28,997 nt of DNA from Chrysochromulina tobinii (lineage: Eukaryota; Haptophyta; Prymnesiales; Chrysochromulinaceae), in the NCBI GenBank assembly GCA_001275005.1, contig JWZX01003051.1, positions 1 through 28,997 of the forward strand, given 5' to 3'. Each line of letters opens with the position of its first letter. Positions within the stretch are counted from its first letter, which is position 1. Below the pieces are notes generated by a model. It was not told the DNA's origin. It saw only the letters and a program-made list of their open reading frames with translations, and searched no databases. Below are positions 8,064 through 16,667 of this stretch, one piece after another. The position numbers and the translations under genes are program-made.

Positions 8064-11000
8064 ATGGCTGTCCAGCGACCCGCCACGGTCGCGTGCCTCC
8101 TCCTCGTTATCGCGCTCGCTTCCGCCGCGTGCCCCGGCGGCTGGTCGCACTGGGACGTGGGCAACAAGTGCTACAGGTTGACCGCGGGGCTGTTCAACGC
8201 CTATGGGTGCGCGGCAGCGTGCATCAGCTTGGGGGTATCAACCACCGACGCGTTTCAACCATCCACGCTCGCGTGCATCAGCTCAAGCGCGGAGTCCGAC
8301 TTTGTCACCACGCTCACGAGCGGCCTAGCTGCCGATAAGAGCGCTTACAGCTCTTACGTGTGGATCGGGCATCACCAGTCGCCCGGCAGCGTGGAGCCCG
8401 GTGGCGGGTGGGACACGTGCGCGTCGGGCGAAAGGGCCAACTTCACCAACTGGGGTGAGGGGCAGCCGGACGATGCGAACGATGATGGGACAGCCGGTCT
8501 CAACGCGGATGGTTTTCTCCGATGGCCGACGAGGGCGCAGTGCGCCGTCCTCGGCCAACCCTGCTATGCCTGCACGTACGACAAGTGGTACGACCATCCA
8601 TGCTATTTTGCCTATCCATGCTTGTGCGAGCTTGGGTCGCCCGCCTCCGCCGAGTACCTCTCATCCGTCGGAGCGGACATCGAGGAAGAGCTGCAGCAGC
8701 TCCGCAAGGGTGTGGCCATCCTCTATGGCGCAATCATTCCCGCGCTCTGGCTTGTCCCCGCCTTCCTTCGCGCCTGCTTCCGCCTCGCCTCCAGCAGAAT
8801 CTGCCCGACCCGAGACTCGTCTGCCTCCTCGGCCGACGCGTCGTCGGCCGACGCATCGGAGAAGATGACGATGACTCTGGAAAGGCTCGAGGACGCGGAG
8901 AAAAATGGCAAACGGCTCCGTTTGCGCGTGAGCAGCACGCTCGCGCAGCTCGGCTGGATGCTACTGGTCTTGGGGCTTGCACAGACGGCATTCATGGTCT
9001 ACATCATCGACCTCACGCCCGTCGCGGGCGCCTCCCTGTGCTATTTGGCCGCCGTGCCGTGGGGCTTCGCCTTCCAAGGCCTCGCGCTGCGCCCTACTGA
9101 CGAAGGAGCCATTCGCATCGCGTGCGCCGTCGGCTTCCTCTCCTTTTTCTTCATCGGTCTGCTTCTTGCCTGGCTGTCCGTTTCAGACAGCGCGTTCGCC
9201 TCCGACGTCCGATCAATCGTCATCGCCGGTCAAGCTCTCGCCGCCGCCGCCAGTGCGATATGCACCGTGCTCCTCTCGACAACAATGAACATGCGCTTCG
9301 TGTGCCGCAATAAGGAGCAATTCAAAGCAGTCGCGATAAGGTTGCAGGCAATTCAGCGCGGCAAGACGGCTCCCCACGAGGTAAACAAGGCGAAAAAGGC
9401 ATATGACTTGGAGGCGGCAAAGAATGCGGGGTCGAAAGAGGCGTCTTCTGCCCATTACGCTCTTGAGAAGGCCGAAGAGCGCGAGAAAGCTGCCAATAGT
9501 CATCTCGAAGAGCGCGAGAAAGCTGCCAATAGTCATCTCGAGCTCCTGAAGGAGCTGAAGGATTTGACGTCAAAAGAGCAGCAGGAGCAGGCGATTGATC
9601 TGTGCAAGGACTACCTGGGCAAGCAGCACACTGACAAGGATGCGGCGTGGAAGAAGCTCGATGAGCACATCGAAGCAAGCCAAGTCGAACCAGGCCGACT
9701 CAAAGCCTGGTCCGCTCTTGAGAAGGCCAAAGTGCGCGAGGAAGCTGCCAAGAAGCATCTCAAGTTCCTGGAAGAGCTGAAGAAGTTGAAGTCAGAAGAG
9801 CAGAAGGAGCAGGCGATCAATCTGTGCAAGGACTACCTGGACAAGACGCACACTGACAAGGATGCGGCGTGGAAGGAGCTCGATGAGCACATCGAAGCAA
9901 GCCAAGTCGAACCAGGCCGACTCAAAGCCATTCAAAGTACATCAAAACAAACACGTGAGAAGGCCAAAGTGCGCAAGGAAGCTGCCGAGAAGCATCTCGA
10001 GTTCCTGGAAAAGCTGAAGGAGTTGACGTCAGAAGAGCAGAAGGAGCAGGCGATCGATCTGTGCAAGAAGTACCTGGACAAGCAGCACACTGACAAGGAT
10101 GCGGCGTGGAAGGAGCTCACTGAGCACATCGGAGCAAGCCAAGTCAAACCAGGCCGACTCAAAGCCATTCAAAATACATCAAAACAAACACGATCTGTTT
10201 CGGGGAGCGCCGCCAAGCTGGCATCGAAGCTCTTGGGGCTATTTGGCATTGATGCCAACGAGGCATTTGTGGCTGTTGAGACATTCTGCGGCCGGAGCGG
10301 TGGAGAAGCTGGAGGTGAAGCGGTAGCCATTCAAAGCACGCTCACCGCGCGCGACATCACCTCGTTCAAGGACTTCGCCGATGCCTATAGAATACAAGTC
10401 TTGACAATGATGCCGCTCAACCTGTGGTTCGCGTTCCGCCTCGCCTTTATCGGGAAAGTGGTCTACTACCGCAACAAGAAGTCGTATGAGATTATGTGGA
10501 CGAAGCCGTCAGCACTCAAGCTCAACGATCTGAAAGTGCGGAAGCTCAAGGTGCGTGACACGATCGATCATCTGAAGGCAGCTGGTCGAAATGAGTCGAA
10601 GCAGGTGCTCGAGAAGATCGATGAACTAGAAAAGGAGGAGAGTGAGCTGGAGCGAATGTACGTTAGGGAATTGGATGCTCACGCTAAGGCTCGCGATCTC
10701 GAGCTCAAGACTGACCAGGAGAAGGGGGGAGCAGAGAAGGCGGCAGCAGCAGAAGCAGGGGACTGGATGGAGTTCACCCTCGAGTATACAATGGCGCCAC
10801 GCCGCCAGCTGCGCCGCTTGTGGCTCGTGCTCCGCCTCTTCTTCAGCGGAGGTGCGCTCTTCTGTTTCGCCATCTTCATCAGCACTGTGCTGTATGTGCC
10901 GATCGATCCCAGCGGCCCGACCCCGTTTGCACTCTGGATCCTCCTCGGCGCCAATTTACTCGCCGCCGCGCTCGTCTTCACGCGCGCCAACCGCGGCCGC

Positions 11001-12137
11001 GTTGTGGCGTGGCTCGGCACGCTCGGCAAGACCGACGATGCCGACAACAAGGCCGCGGCGCTCGCGGCGCTCGTCGGCAGCCTCTCCGCTGCCAAGGCGT
11101 TCAAGCTGGGAATTGATAACTTCCGGAAGCTGGATCTCGATAATCTTAAGGTAGAAGAGATCGCCGGGCGCAAGGCGGAGACAGTCGCCGGGGACTGGAA
11201 AACATCGCCCGGCTGGCCCACCCTGGAGTTGTATAACAAGACGTCCCAAGCGAAGTTCGGCCAAGTCGACGCCTTCATCTCGCACTCGTGGTCCGACGAC
11301 GGCGTCGCCAAGTTCAATTGCTTGCGTTATTGGAAGGAGGAAGAGTTAAGGAAGGCTAAGGCTAATGGAGAGGATAAGAAAGATGTGACCATCTGGCTCG
11401 ACAAGGCGTGCCTGAACCAGAGAGACATCCAAGCGAGCCTCGCGGGGCTACCCGTCTTCATCTCGGGCTGCAAGCACCTCCTCGTGCTCGCGGGGGACAC
11501 GTACGCGTCTCGGCTGTGGTGCGTGATTGAGCTCTTCGTCTTCGTGCAATTGGGCCGCAATGTGAAGGAAAACATGATCGTGAAGCTGCTGAACGTGAGC
11601 GACACACCCGACTTACAGAACCAGAACAAAACTGCAGAAGACCTTGTGAAATTCGACGCGGGCAAGGCGGAGACCTTCGACCCGAACGACAGGCAGAGGC
11701 TGTTGGCGGTGATCGAGGCGTCGTTCGGCACCTTCACCCCGTTCAACAAAATCATACGTGCCACATATCCAACTGCAAAACTGAAGGCAAGTGCTGTCTC
11801 TGTTATTTCTGGGGACTCGCTCACACTGACTCCTACCTTTGAAAACGGAATGAACGTACAGATTACGTCGGATGATGGGGTCTCAGACCCCATTTCCGAG
11901 TGGAAATCAGGCCGTTCCTCAACCGTTAAGCCCACATCGACCACCAAATACACTTTGACAGTCGAATCGCCGAACGGCATCAAGGTGTCTACGAGCGTCA
12001 CGATCAAAGTCGAGACTGTCGAGACCCGAACGTCAGATTCACCTTCTGCAAAACGAAAACCGCTGGAGAAAAAAGCCTCACGGAAATCCGTCGCCTCTAC
12101 AGGCAATCTGAGTCAGGTGCACCCAGCGCCTGCATAG
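8064..12137 (+). CDS. C-type lectin / multi-TM / coiled-coil / TIR-like receptor
   Basis: A 1357-residue single-exon protein started at the ATG at 8064; the frame reaches 8046 only with a TTG. Order: signal peptide (~1-22); C-type lectin domain (~23-192) with WIG (100-102), NFTNWGEGQPDD (126-137, including the QPD motif known from galactose-type lectins), a WYD in place of WND, and paired Cys ending PCLCEL. About five membrane spans follow (~220-405). Then comes a Lys/Glu coiled-coil region (~415-710) of three ~80-residue repeats, a second helical region (~815-885) and two further spans (~918-973). A TIR-like domain (~1068-1180) follows, with DAFISHSWSDD, IWLDKACLNQ and SRLWCVIELF. An Ig/PKD-like module (~1243-1316) and a basic tail end the protein. 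Seven spans would put the lectin domain outside and TIR inside. The proposed role is glycan sensing and signalling, which is inference. Confidence 0.85.
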   Translation: MAVQRPATVACLLLVIALASAACPGGWSHWDVGNKCYRLTAGLFNAYGCAAACISLGVSTTDAFQPSTLACISSSAESDFVTTLTSGLAADKSAYSSYVWIGHHQSPGSVEPGGGWDTCASGERANFTNWGEGQPDDANDDGTAGLNADGFLRWPTRAQCAVLGQPCYACTYDKWYDHPCYFAYPCLCELGSPASAEYLSSVGADIEEELQQLRKGVAILYGAIIPALWLVPAFLRACFRLASSRICPTRDSSASSADASSADASEKMTMTLERLEDAEKNGKRLRLRVSSTLAQLGWMLLVLGLAQTAFMVYIIDLTPVAGASLCYLAAVPWGFAFQGLALRPTDEGAIRIACAVGFLSFFFIGLLLAWLSVSDSAFASDVRSIVIAGQALAAAASAICTVLLSTTMNMRFVCRNKEQFKAVAIRLQAIQRGKTAPHEVNKAKKAYDLEAAKNAGSKEASSAHYALEKAEEREKAANSHLEEREKAANSHLELLKELKDLTSKEQQEQAIDLCKDYLGKQHTDKDAAWKKLDEHIEASQVEPGRLKAWSALEKAKVREEAAKKHLKFLEELKKLKSEEQKEQAINLCKDYLDKTHTDKDAAWKELDEHIEASQVEPGRLKAIQSTSKQTREKAKVRKEAAEKHLEFLEKLKELTSEEQKEQAIDLCKKYLDKQHTDKDAAWKELTEHIGASQVKPGRLKAIQNTSKQTRSVSGSAAKLASKLLGLFGIDANEAFVAVETFCGRSGGEAGGEAVAIQSTLTARDITSFKDFADAYRIQVLTMMPLNLWFAFRLAFIGKVVYYRNKKSYEIMWTKPSALKLNDLKVRKLKVRDTIDHLKAAGRNESKQVLEKIDELEKEESELERMYVRELDAHAKARDLELKTDQEKGGAEKAAAAEAGDWMEFTLEYTMAPRRQLRRLWLVLRLFFSGGALFCFAIFISTVLYVPIDPSGPTPFALWILLGANLLAAALVFTRANRGRVVAWLGTLGKTDDADNKAAALAALVGSLSAAKAFKLGIDNFRKLDLDNLKVEEIAGRKAETVAGDWKTSPGWPTLELYNKTSQAKFGQVDAFISHSWSDDGVAKFNCLRYWKEEELRKAKANGEDKKDVTIWLDKACLNQRDIQASLAGLPVFISGCKHLLVLAGDTYASRLWCVIELFVFVQLGRNVKENMIVKLLNVSDTPDLQNQNKTAEDLVKFDAGKAETFDPNDRQRLLAVIEASFGTFTPFNKIIRATYPTAKLKASAVSVISGDSLTLTPTFENGMNVQITSDDGVSDPISEWKSGRSSTVKPTSTTKYTLTVESPNGIKVSTSVTIKVETVETRTSDSPSAKRKPLEKKASRKSVASTGNLSQVHPAPA
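9459..10193 (+). repeat. Three ~240-bp in-frame repeats encoding the coiled coil
   Basis: Three consecutive units (about 9459-9710, 9711-9956, 9957-10193) encode segments starting EKA(K/E)xREEAA and ending HIEASQVEPGRLKA. They agree in long stretches at the DNA level, including silent sites. Each carries the segment TDKDAAWKELDEHI with one or two changes. Unit 1 holds an extra exact 33-bp tandem duplication at 9474-9506 and 9507-9539 (encoding EEREKAANSHL twice). Confidence 0.85.
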
Positions 12138-12897
12138 GCGACGGTCGAAGTCACGGCGGCGACCGACACGGAAGCAGATTCCAAGGACGAAGGAGGGGGG
12201 AACATGTTGTGACCCTTAAGTCCTTGACATCTGGGCGACCAGCCGACCACATGCGTGTGGCTGAGGGCGCGCGACCACGCGGTGCTGCCGTGCGAGGAGC
12301 CGGGCCGAGCCGTTTGAAACAATGGGGGGCGAGAGGTAGGAGGCAACGGGAAGTGCAAGTGGCACACGTTAGGCACACGGGGCATCCGGTTGTGCGGTGA
12401 GCGGTGTCGCCGCGCACGAGGCCACAAGAGCGGGGCCCATGAAGGGACCCATGTATCTGATATGAGCTGTGCGAGCACCGTAACAGTACAGCGAGCCCGA
12501 GCGCACGGTGTTCGACACGGTTGACGGTAACCCGACCCACCGCCACAGTAAAACGTATATTAATTTGTTGGTGAGGAAACTTACGCTGTACGACAACGAA
12601 TTTGGAATTATATTATAGAATGTGATCGGTCGAGAAATGGGTCTACGACACGAACGCCGGATCCCACACCCCAAACATCGGCCACAGCGCTCCGTCCTCA
12701 TACGGAAGCCTTGCAGACCTGGGCCTTGCGAGGTATAGGCGTATAGCCCTGGCGCGGCAAAGTAACAGAAACACCAAAAATAGCGTAGTGACAGAGCCGC
12801 GCCGCCGCCGATCGTCGATCGCATCGCTGCGTGCGCCCTCTCCCGCCAGCGCCATCTCGGGCGTGCAGGCACGCTCTTGACGCGCTCCATGGCGCTC
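12138..12897. other. 760-bp convergent intergenic region
   Basis: No gene is supported between the stops of the lectin-TIR gene (+) and the DHHC gene (-). The middle holds an AT-rich island (about 12545-12630) in an otherwise GC-rich setting. Open frames crossing it have no domain signature and run into the 3' end of the DHHC gene antisense or out of frame. It should contain both 3' UTRs. Confidence 0.5.
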
Positions 12898-14110
12898 TCA
12901 CAGGCCAAAGACGCCCAATGGCCTGTCGCTCGCGATCAATGGCTTGCTGGCGGGCGCTGCTGGCGTAACGGTTGACGTAACGGTTGCGGCGGGAGGGCTC
13001 GGCCACCCAAGCCAGAAGCCAGCGCAGTTGCGTAGCGGGCCGCGATCGTAGGGGCGCATGTCGGGTGGCAGCTTGGCAGCAGCGTTGATGCGCTCGCGCC
13101 GTAAGTGCTCCCACGTCGTCTCGCCCCGCGCGATCAGGCCGCACTGGAAGAGAAGGAGCGACACGCTCAGGAGCCCGAGCACGCTCGACATGCCCACGCA
13201 GCCCACAGAGCCGAGCCCTGAAAGCACCGGCACCGGCCCAAGAGGCGTTGGGCTCGTGTACGCGCCGCGCGCGACAAAGACTCCAAAAGAGCAAATCAGG
13301 GTCGCCTGGCACACGAGGTAGCACAGGAAGACGCGGTGGTTGCCCACGCCCACGCAATTGCCCACCCACCAGCAGTGGTGGTCGAGCCGGTTCACGCAGC
13401 GGCCGCAATCGTAGCAGTGCTGTCGGGCGAGACGTCGAGAATGCCCAGTCAGCAACAGCCGCCGCATCCGCCGCATCCGCATCCGCATCCGCATCCGCCG
13501 CAGCCGCAGCAGCAGACGCAGCAGACGCAGCAGACGCAGCAGCCGCAGCCGCAGCCGCAGCCGCCGCAGCAGCAGCAGCATCGCGCAACATGTGAAGAGG
13601 CAAGCGTGTGCGCAGCGGGGCGAGCGCTACGGCAGCGCGCGCTGACCCAGTGCACGGTGGCCATTAGGTGCTCACCTTAGCCCGTGGCAACTGCCCCGCC
13701 TGGCAGAGCGTGCACTGCGGCAGCTCTAGCAACGGCTTCTCTCTAGGGTTGGCCTCGACATCGCTCGGCGGCAGGTATCCGGGATCCTTAAGCCCTGCGG
13801 CGATGTAGAGCACCGTTGTCATCCCGGCGAGCGTCCAAAAGAGCTGGCCTTCGGGCCAGAGCGGCAGGTTGCCCGAGAGGTAGAGGAGCAGCATGCCGAA
13901 TGCATGGAAGCCAATCCACGTGAGCCGAGCGCAAGTTGGGTCGGTCTTCGTGCGCTCCACGAGTGGCTCGGGGTCGTTGTCGTTCATGTCGTCAAGCAGA
14001 GTGCCTACTGGCCCGCCGCCGTGAACATGTTCGAGGCGGCGAGGTTGAGGTTCGTCAATGAGACGTCGTTTGATTTTTTCTTTGGGGCAAGCCCCGAAAA
14101 ACACAACCAT
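12898..14110 (-). CDS. DHHC palmitoyltransferase, two exons
   Basis: Exon 1 is 14110-13676 (145 codons) and exon 2 is 13419-12898, giving 318 residues; the intron is 13675-13420. The phase-0 join AAG/GTGAGC...CGACAG/CAC restores PRAKHCYDCGRCVNRLDHHC, exactly the zinc-finger DHHC consensus. Cys-rich domain: C133-x2-C136, H146-C147, C150, C153, D158-H-H-C161, C167. C161 is the expected acyl-carrying Cys. Two spans precede it, ending with the family's DPG motif (DPGYLPP, 109-115). Two spans follow, with the TTxE motif (TTWEHL) and a PaCCT-like RPYDRGPLRNCAGFW segment near the C-terminus. The protein S-acylates proteins at endomembranes. Odd: W162 replaces the usual Pro after DHHC. The intron is largely triplet repeat. 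Confidence 0.93.
13420..13675 (-). other. Intron of the DHHC gene, 256 nt
   Basis: A GT-AG intron (donor GTGAGC, acceptor CCGACAG) in phase 0. It was placed because the join rebuilds the DHHC zinc-binding consensus. Much of its interior is triplet repeat (see separate entry). It interrupts the Cys-rich domain between its second Cys and the HC pair. Confidence 0.9.
13455..13581. repeat. Triplet/hexanucleotide repeat tract in the DHHC intron
   Basis: On the plus strand the tract mixes CAG, CCG, GACGCAGCA and CATCCG units: (CCGCAT)n near 13461-13500, (CAGACG)-type units near 13510-13540, then CAGCCG and CAG runs to about 13580. Different frames read polyalanine, poly-Ala-Asp or Gln/Pro, which creates long false open frames. 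Such tracts can form hairpins and vary in length. Confidence 0.8.
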
Positions 14111-14304
14111 GCGTACCTTTTTGGACCGAGCGCGTGACTGTGCGCGCCGCTCAACAAACCTCTGATCTCAGATCTGCGCTGCCTGCCAAATAAAGACAGC
14201 TCTCGGTCTGCATCCTCAACGCCTCGCCGCGGGGCCTCCCTTCGTTATCCAGGTATCCCGGGCGGGCGTCATAGGCCCGAGAGCCATCTGCTCCCGAAGA
14301 CGCT

Positions 14305-14938
14305 CTACGCGTCAGGGATGGCCAAGGTGCCCTCCTTGATCTGGTCGATGATGTCGTGCGGGTCCTCGCCCTCAACTCGGCAGCCCGTCGACTGCGCGGT
14401 GCCAAGCATCTCGAGCACGGTGCCCTTGAAGGTTTTCGAGAGCGATTTGGGCTTCATGATGCGCGCGATGCGGATGATCTCGTCGAGTGGCACGCTGCCA
14501 GAGTGCTTGACTGCGAGCAGCGCAAAAGAGGCAGCACACGGCATCAGCGTCGTGCGCGCAGCGCGTCGCACACAGCCGCCGCGCGCTTCCGCTGTCAGCG
14601 CGGTATTGACCCAATGCGCAAGCCATAAAGGCGTGGCACGCACTGTTCTTGACCTTCTTGCGGTCACGCTGCGGCTCCTTGAGAGCCTTGATGATGAGCG
14701 ACGCGGCGGAAGGGCAGACCTCGACCTTGGCCTGACGGTTCTGCACGATGAGCTTGCACGTCACGCGCAGGCCGTTCCACTCGCCACTGGTCGCCTTGAC
14801 GATATCATCACCGACCTTCTTCGGCGACATGCCGAGCGGGCCGACCTTGGGGGCCAGCGATGACGCGCCGGGCACAATGCCGCCCGTCACGCGAACGTAG
14901 ACGATTTTGATCTCGTTGGGGTCCATTTTGGGCGGCAT
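14305..14938 (-). CDS. RPL12: 60S ribosomal protein L12 (uL11), two exons
   Basis: Exon 1 is 14938-14644 and exon 2 is 14510-14305, giving 166 residues, the usual eukaryotic L12 length. The intron 14643-14511 (133 nt, phase 1; donor GTGCGT, acceptor CTCGCAG) was placed because the join rebuilds [19 protein letters not shown], as in known L12. Hallmarks: [20 protein letters not shown], the conserved [30 protein letters not shown], and [19 protein letters not shown] near the end. uL11 forms part of the ribosomal stalk base (GTPase-associated centre) and binds large-subunit rRNA. It is divergent from the cycloisomerase gene (285 bp between starts) and lies tail-to-head with the DHHC gene on the same strand. 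Confidence 0.97.
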
Positions 14939-15223
14939 GGCTGCTGAAGTGTTGTGTGAGGAAGCACGCTACCTGAGGAGGCGGCATTCAGGCGAGCGTC
15001 AGGGTGGTCGCTGGGCGCGATGCCTCAGGCAGCGACGTCAAGAGCCGGGGCATTACGAGAAAAGTCACGTCGCTTTTCTCGATTACAAAATTCATTTTGA
15101 GCATCTAAGTGAAATCGGTAGATGCTGGGGATTGCGAACGTACATGTACGCGGCGGCCAGAGAAGGCTCTTCCTCTTTGTGAAAAGATCTTACATGTATG
15201 AATACCTTTTCGTTCGACTCACG
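14939..15223. promoter_or_regulatory. Divergent promoter region, RPL12 and cycloisomerase genes
   Basis: This 285-bp gap lies between opposite start codons. An AT-rich stretch is present around 15056-15120, with a GAAAAGTCACGTCGCTTTTC inverted repeat (about 15058-15077; GAAAAG pairs with CTTTTC around a CACGT-like core). No canonical TATA box is visible. If the longer form of the cycloisomerase (ATG at 15122) is used, the gap is shorter. Confidence 0.4.
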
Positions 15224-16201
15224 ATGTCTGTCGCAATCTCTGTCGCACCGTCTTTTACCTCGCTCTGGGACATGGTCTTTGCGCCGCCGCCGCCGCCGGC
15301 ATCGCAACTCCGAGGCCCGCCCGCAGAGTCGCTCGCCATCTTTGCGGCCCTCGGCGCGGCGCTGCTTGCCTTGGTCGCGGCGCAGACGACCGCAAAGACG
15401 ACCGACACTTGGAAGCCTCACTGGCTGCCGCCGTCCGGAGAGAAGCGGGCATACGAGGTGTGGGTGCTGAAGTACTCCGTCGTGTGGATGGGCGCATTTG
15501 CTGTGATCATCGCTGGACAGCTGTACGAGCAGTTCGACGCGCTCGGATACTTTGTGGTTTGCGGCGGCCTCGCGGCGCCACTGCTGCTGCAGCCGCTCTT
15601 CTTCCCTCCACGCGCGGCGGGGCACGCGCTGCGCGCGCAGCTGTGGATCGCCATTTTCGGCTTCATCGGCAACTACTGGTACACGCACTACTTCTACTGC
15701 GTGCTGCGCGCCAAGTACACGATGCCCGCGTGGCGGCTGAACGACGTGCCCATCGCCATGTACGCTGGGACACATTTCTACTTCACGTCGTACCACGTGC
15801 TCGCCAACCTTCCGATTCGGCGCGTGCGCTCGACGTTCGCGCCGGGCACCGCACGCACATGCCTCGAGCTCGGCCTCGTGCTCGCCATGTCGTACGCCAC
15901 CGCCTTCATGGAGACTCTCACCATCTCCAACTTCCCGTACTATGACTTTGAGAACCGCTCGATGGCGTACACGGTGGGATCGGCCTTCTACGGGCTGTAC
16001 TTCGTCGTCTCGTTCCCCATATACTTTGCCCTCGACGAGCCCGACGCCGCGCTGCCCTCGCCCGGAGCGGCGCTCGTCGAGGTCGCCTTGAGCTCCCTCG
16101 GGGCCGGCATGGCGGTGCTGCTGCTCCTCGATGCTGCGCGCCTCGCCGTTGTCGGCGTGCCGCTCACGATCACGGGCACGCTGTGGGAGGTGACGGGCTG
16201 A
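15224..16201 (+). CDS. CPI1: Cycloeucalenol cycloisomerase (sterol biosynthesis)
   Basis: A 325-residue membrane enzyme from the ATG at 15224. In-frame ATGs at 15122 and 15194 would add 34 or 10 residues; that stretch looks like leader, so the start is uncertain. The family (plant CPI1, about 280 residues) opens the 9,19-cyclopropane ring of cycloeucalenol to give obtusifoliol in the cycloartenol branch of sterol synthesis, in the ER. Family motifs seen: GNYWYTHYFY (149-158), YTMPAWRLNDVP, the H-containing THFYFTSYHVLANLPIRR region, NFPYYDFENR (236-245) and VSFPIYFALDEP (262-273). There are several hydrophobic spans. The N-terminal ~60 residues, including a run of five Pro, are extra relative to plants. 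Its presence implies cycloartenol-type sterol synthesis, as in plants and many algae. Confidence 0.92.
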   Translation: MSVAISVAPSFTSLWDMVFAPPPPPASQLRGPPAESLAIFAALGAALLALVAAQTTAKTTDTWKPHWLPPSGEKRAYEVWVLKYSVVWMGAFAVIIAGQLYEQFDALGYFVVCGGLAAPLLLQPLFFPPRAAGHALRAQLWIAIFGFIGNYWYTHYFYCVLRAKYTMPAWRLNDVPIAMYAGTHFYFTSYHVLANLPIRRVRSTFAPGTARTCLELGLVLAMSYATAFMETLTISNFPYYDFENRSMAYTVGSAFYGLYFVVSFPIYFALDEPDAALPSPGAALVEVALSSLGAGMAVLLLLDAARLAVVGVPLTITGTLWEVTG

Positions 16202-16667
16202 GGGTGCATGGGGACGGGGTGAAGGCATGCGCGGAATGCGCGGACAGCTTGTGAGTACGTGAGACGGGCAGGTCTCACGGGTCAACTGAGAATCTTGAGA
16301 GTCGAGCCACAGGACAGGGGGTCACCGGGCTCAGGGCCAGTCGAGCGTCCTCGGTTGCAGTCGTGGGTGCGCACGACCACACGCGTGGAGGTCTTTGAAG
16401 CAGGAGCGAGTCCGTCTGGACCCGATCGGGGATCGACGTGTGCGCACCCCGGCTAACCCCCCCGAGACGCCCGCGCCCGCCGTTTTAATGCATTCCGCGG
16501 ATCCGCGCCATCGCGCCGGCGATTAAGGGTCCCTAAAAGTGTTTAATTTGGCTCGGCTAATACCTAGGTTGAACTACTGAACTTCTAGATCGGTAGAATC
16601 CTAGAAAGTACCCCGCAAGCGGGTCCCTTCTTCCTACCACGATTGGTATCCGGATACACCACGGCAA
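16202..16667. other. 466-bp convergent intergenic region with small hairpins
   Basis: No gene is supported between the stops of the cycloisomerase (+) and DUF3431 (-) genes. Its right part is AT-richer and holds an inverted repeat TTCTAG/CTAGAA (16583-16588/16601-16606), a CCCGC-AA-GCGGG hairpin (16612-16623) and a 12-bp perfect palindrome GTATCCGGATAC (16646-16657) shortly after the DUF3431 stop. These may be 3'-end features; function is unknown. Confidence 0.45.

Noticed and set aside
9459-10193. Repeat array considered as CRISPR or satellite
   Set aside because: The units are contiguous, in frame, code for a coiled coil and have no unique spacers.
8064-12137. Horizontal transfer from bacteria for the intronless lectin-TIR gene
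   Set aside because: The lectin domain, signal peptide and GC-rich codon use match the neighbours, and several other genes here are also intronless. Only the Ig/PKD-like tail hints at bacterial origin.
12698-13603. 301-residue minus-strand frame with a long alanine run
   Set aside because: It reads through the triplet-repeat intron and then out of frame through DHHC exon 2. The conserved zinc-domain residues lie in the other frame.
14511-14643. 188-residue continuous RPL12 frame without an intron
   Set aside because: After KKVKNS the frame loses all similarity to L12 and becomes Cys/Ala/Arg-rich. The GTGCGT...CGCAG join restores the family sequence and length.
15092-16285. 397-residue minus-strand open frame
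   Set aside because: It is the antisense of the cycloisomerase gene; composition is Arg/Glu/His-rich, as expected for a shadow frame in GC-rich DNA.
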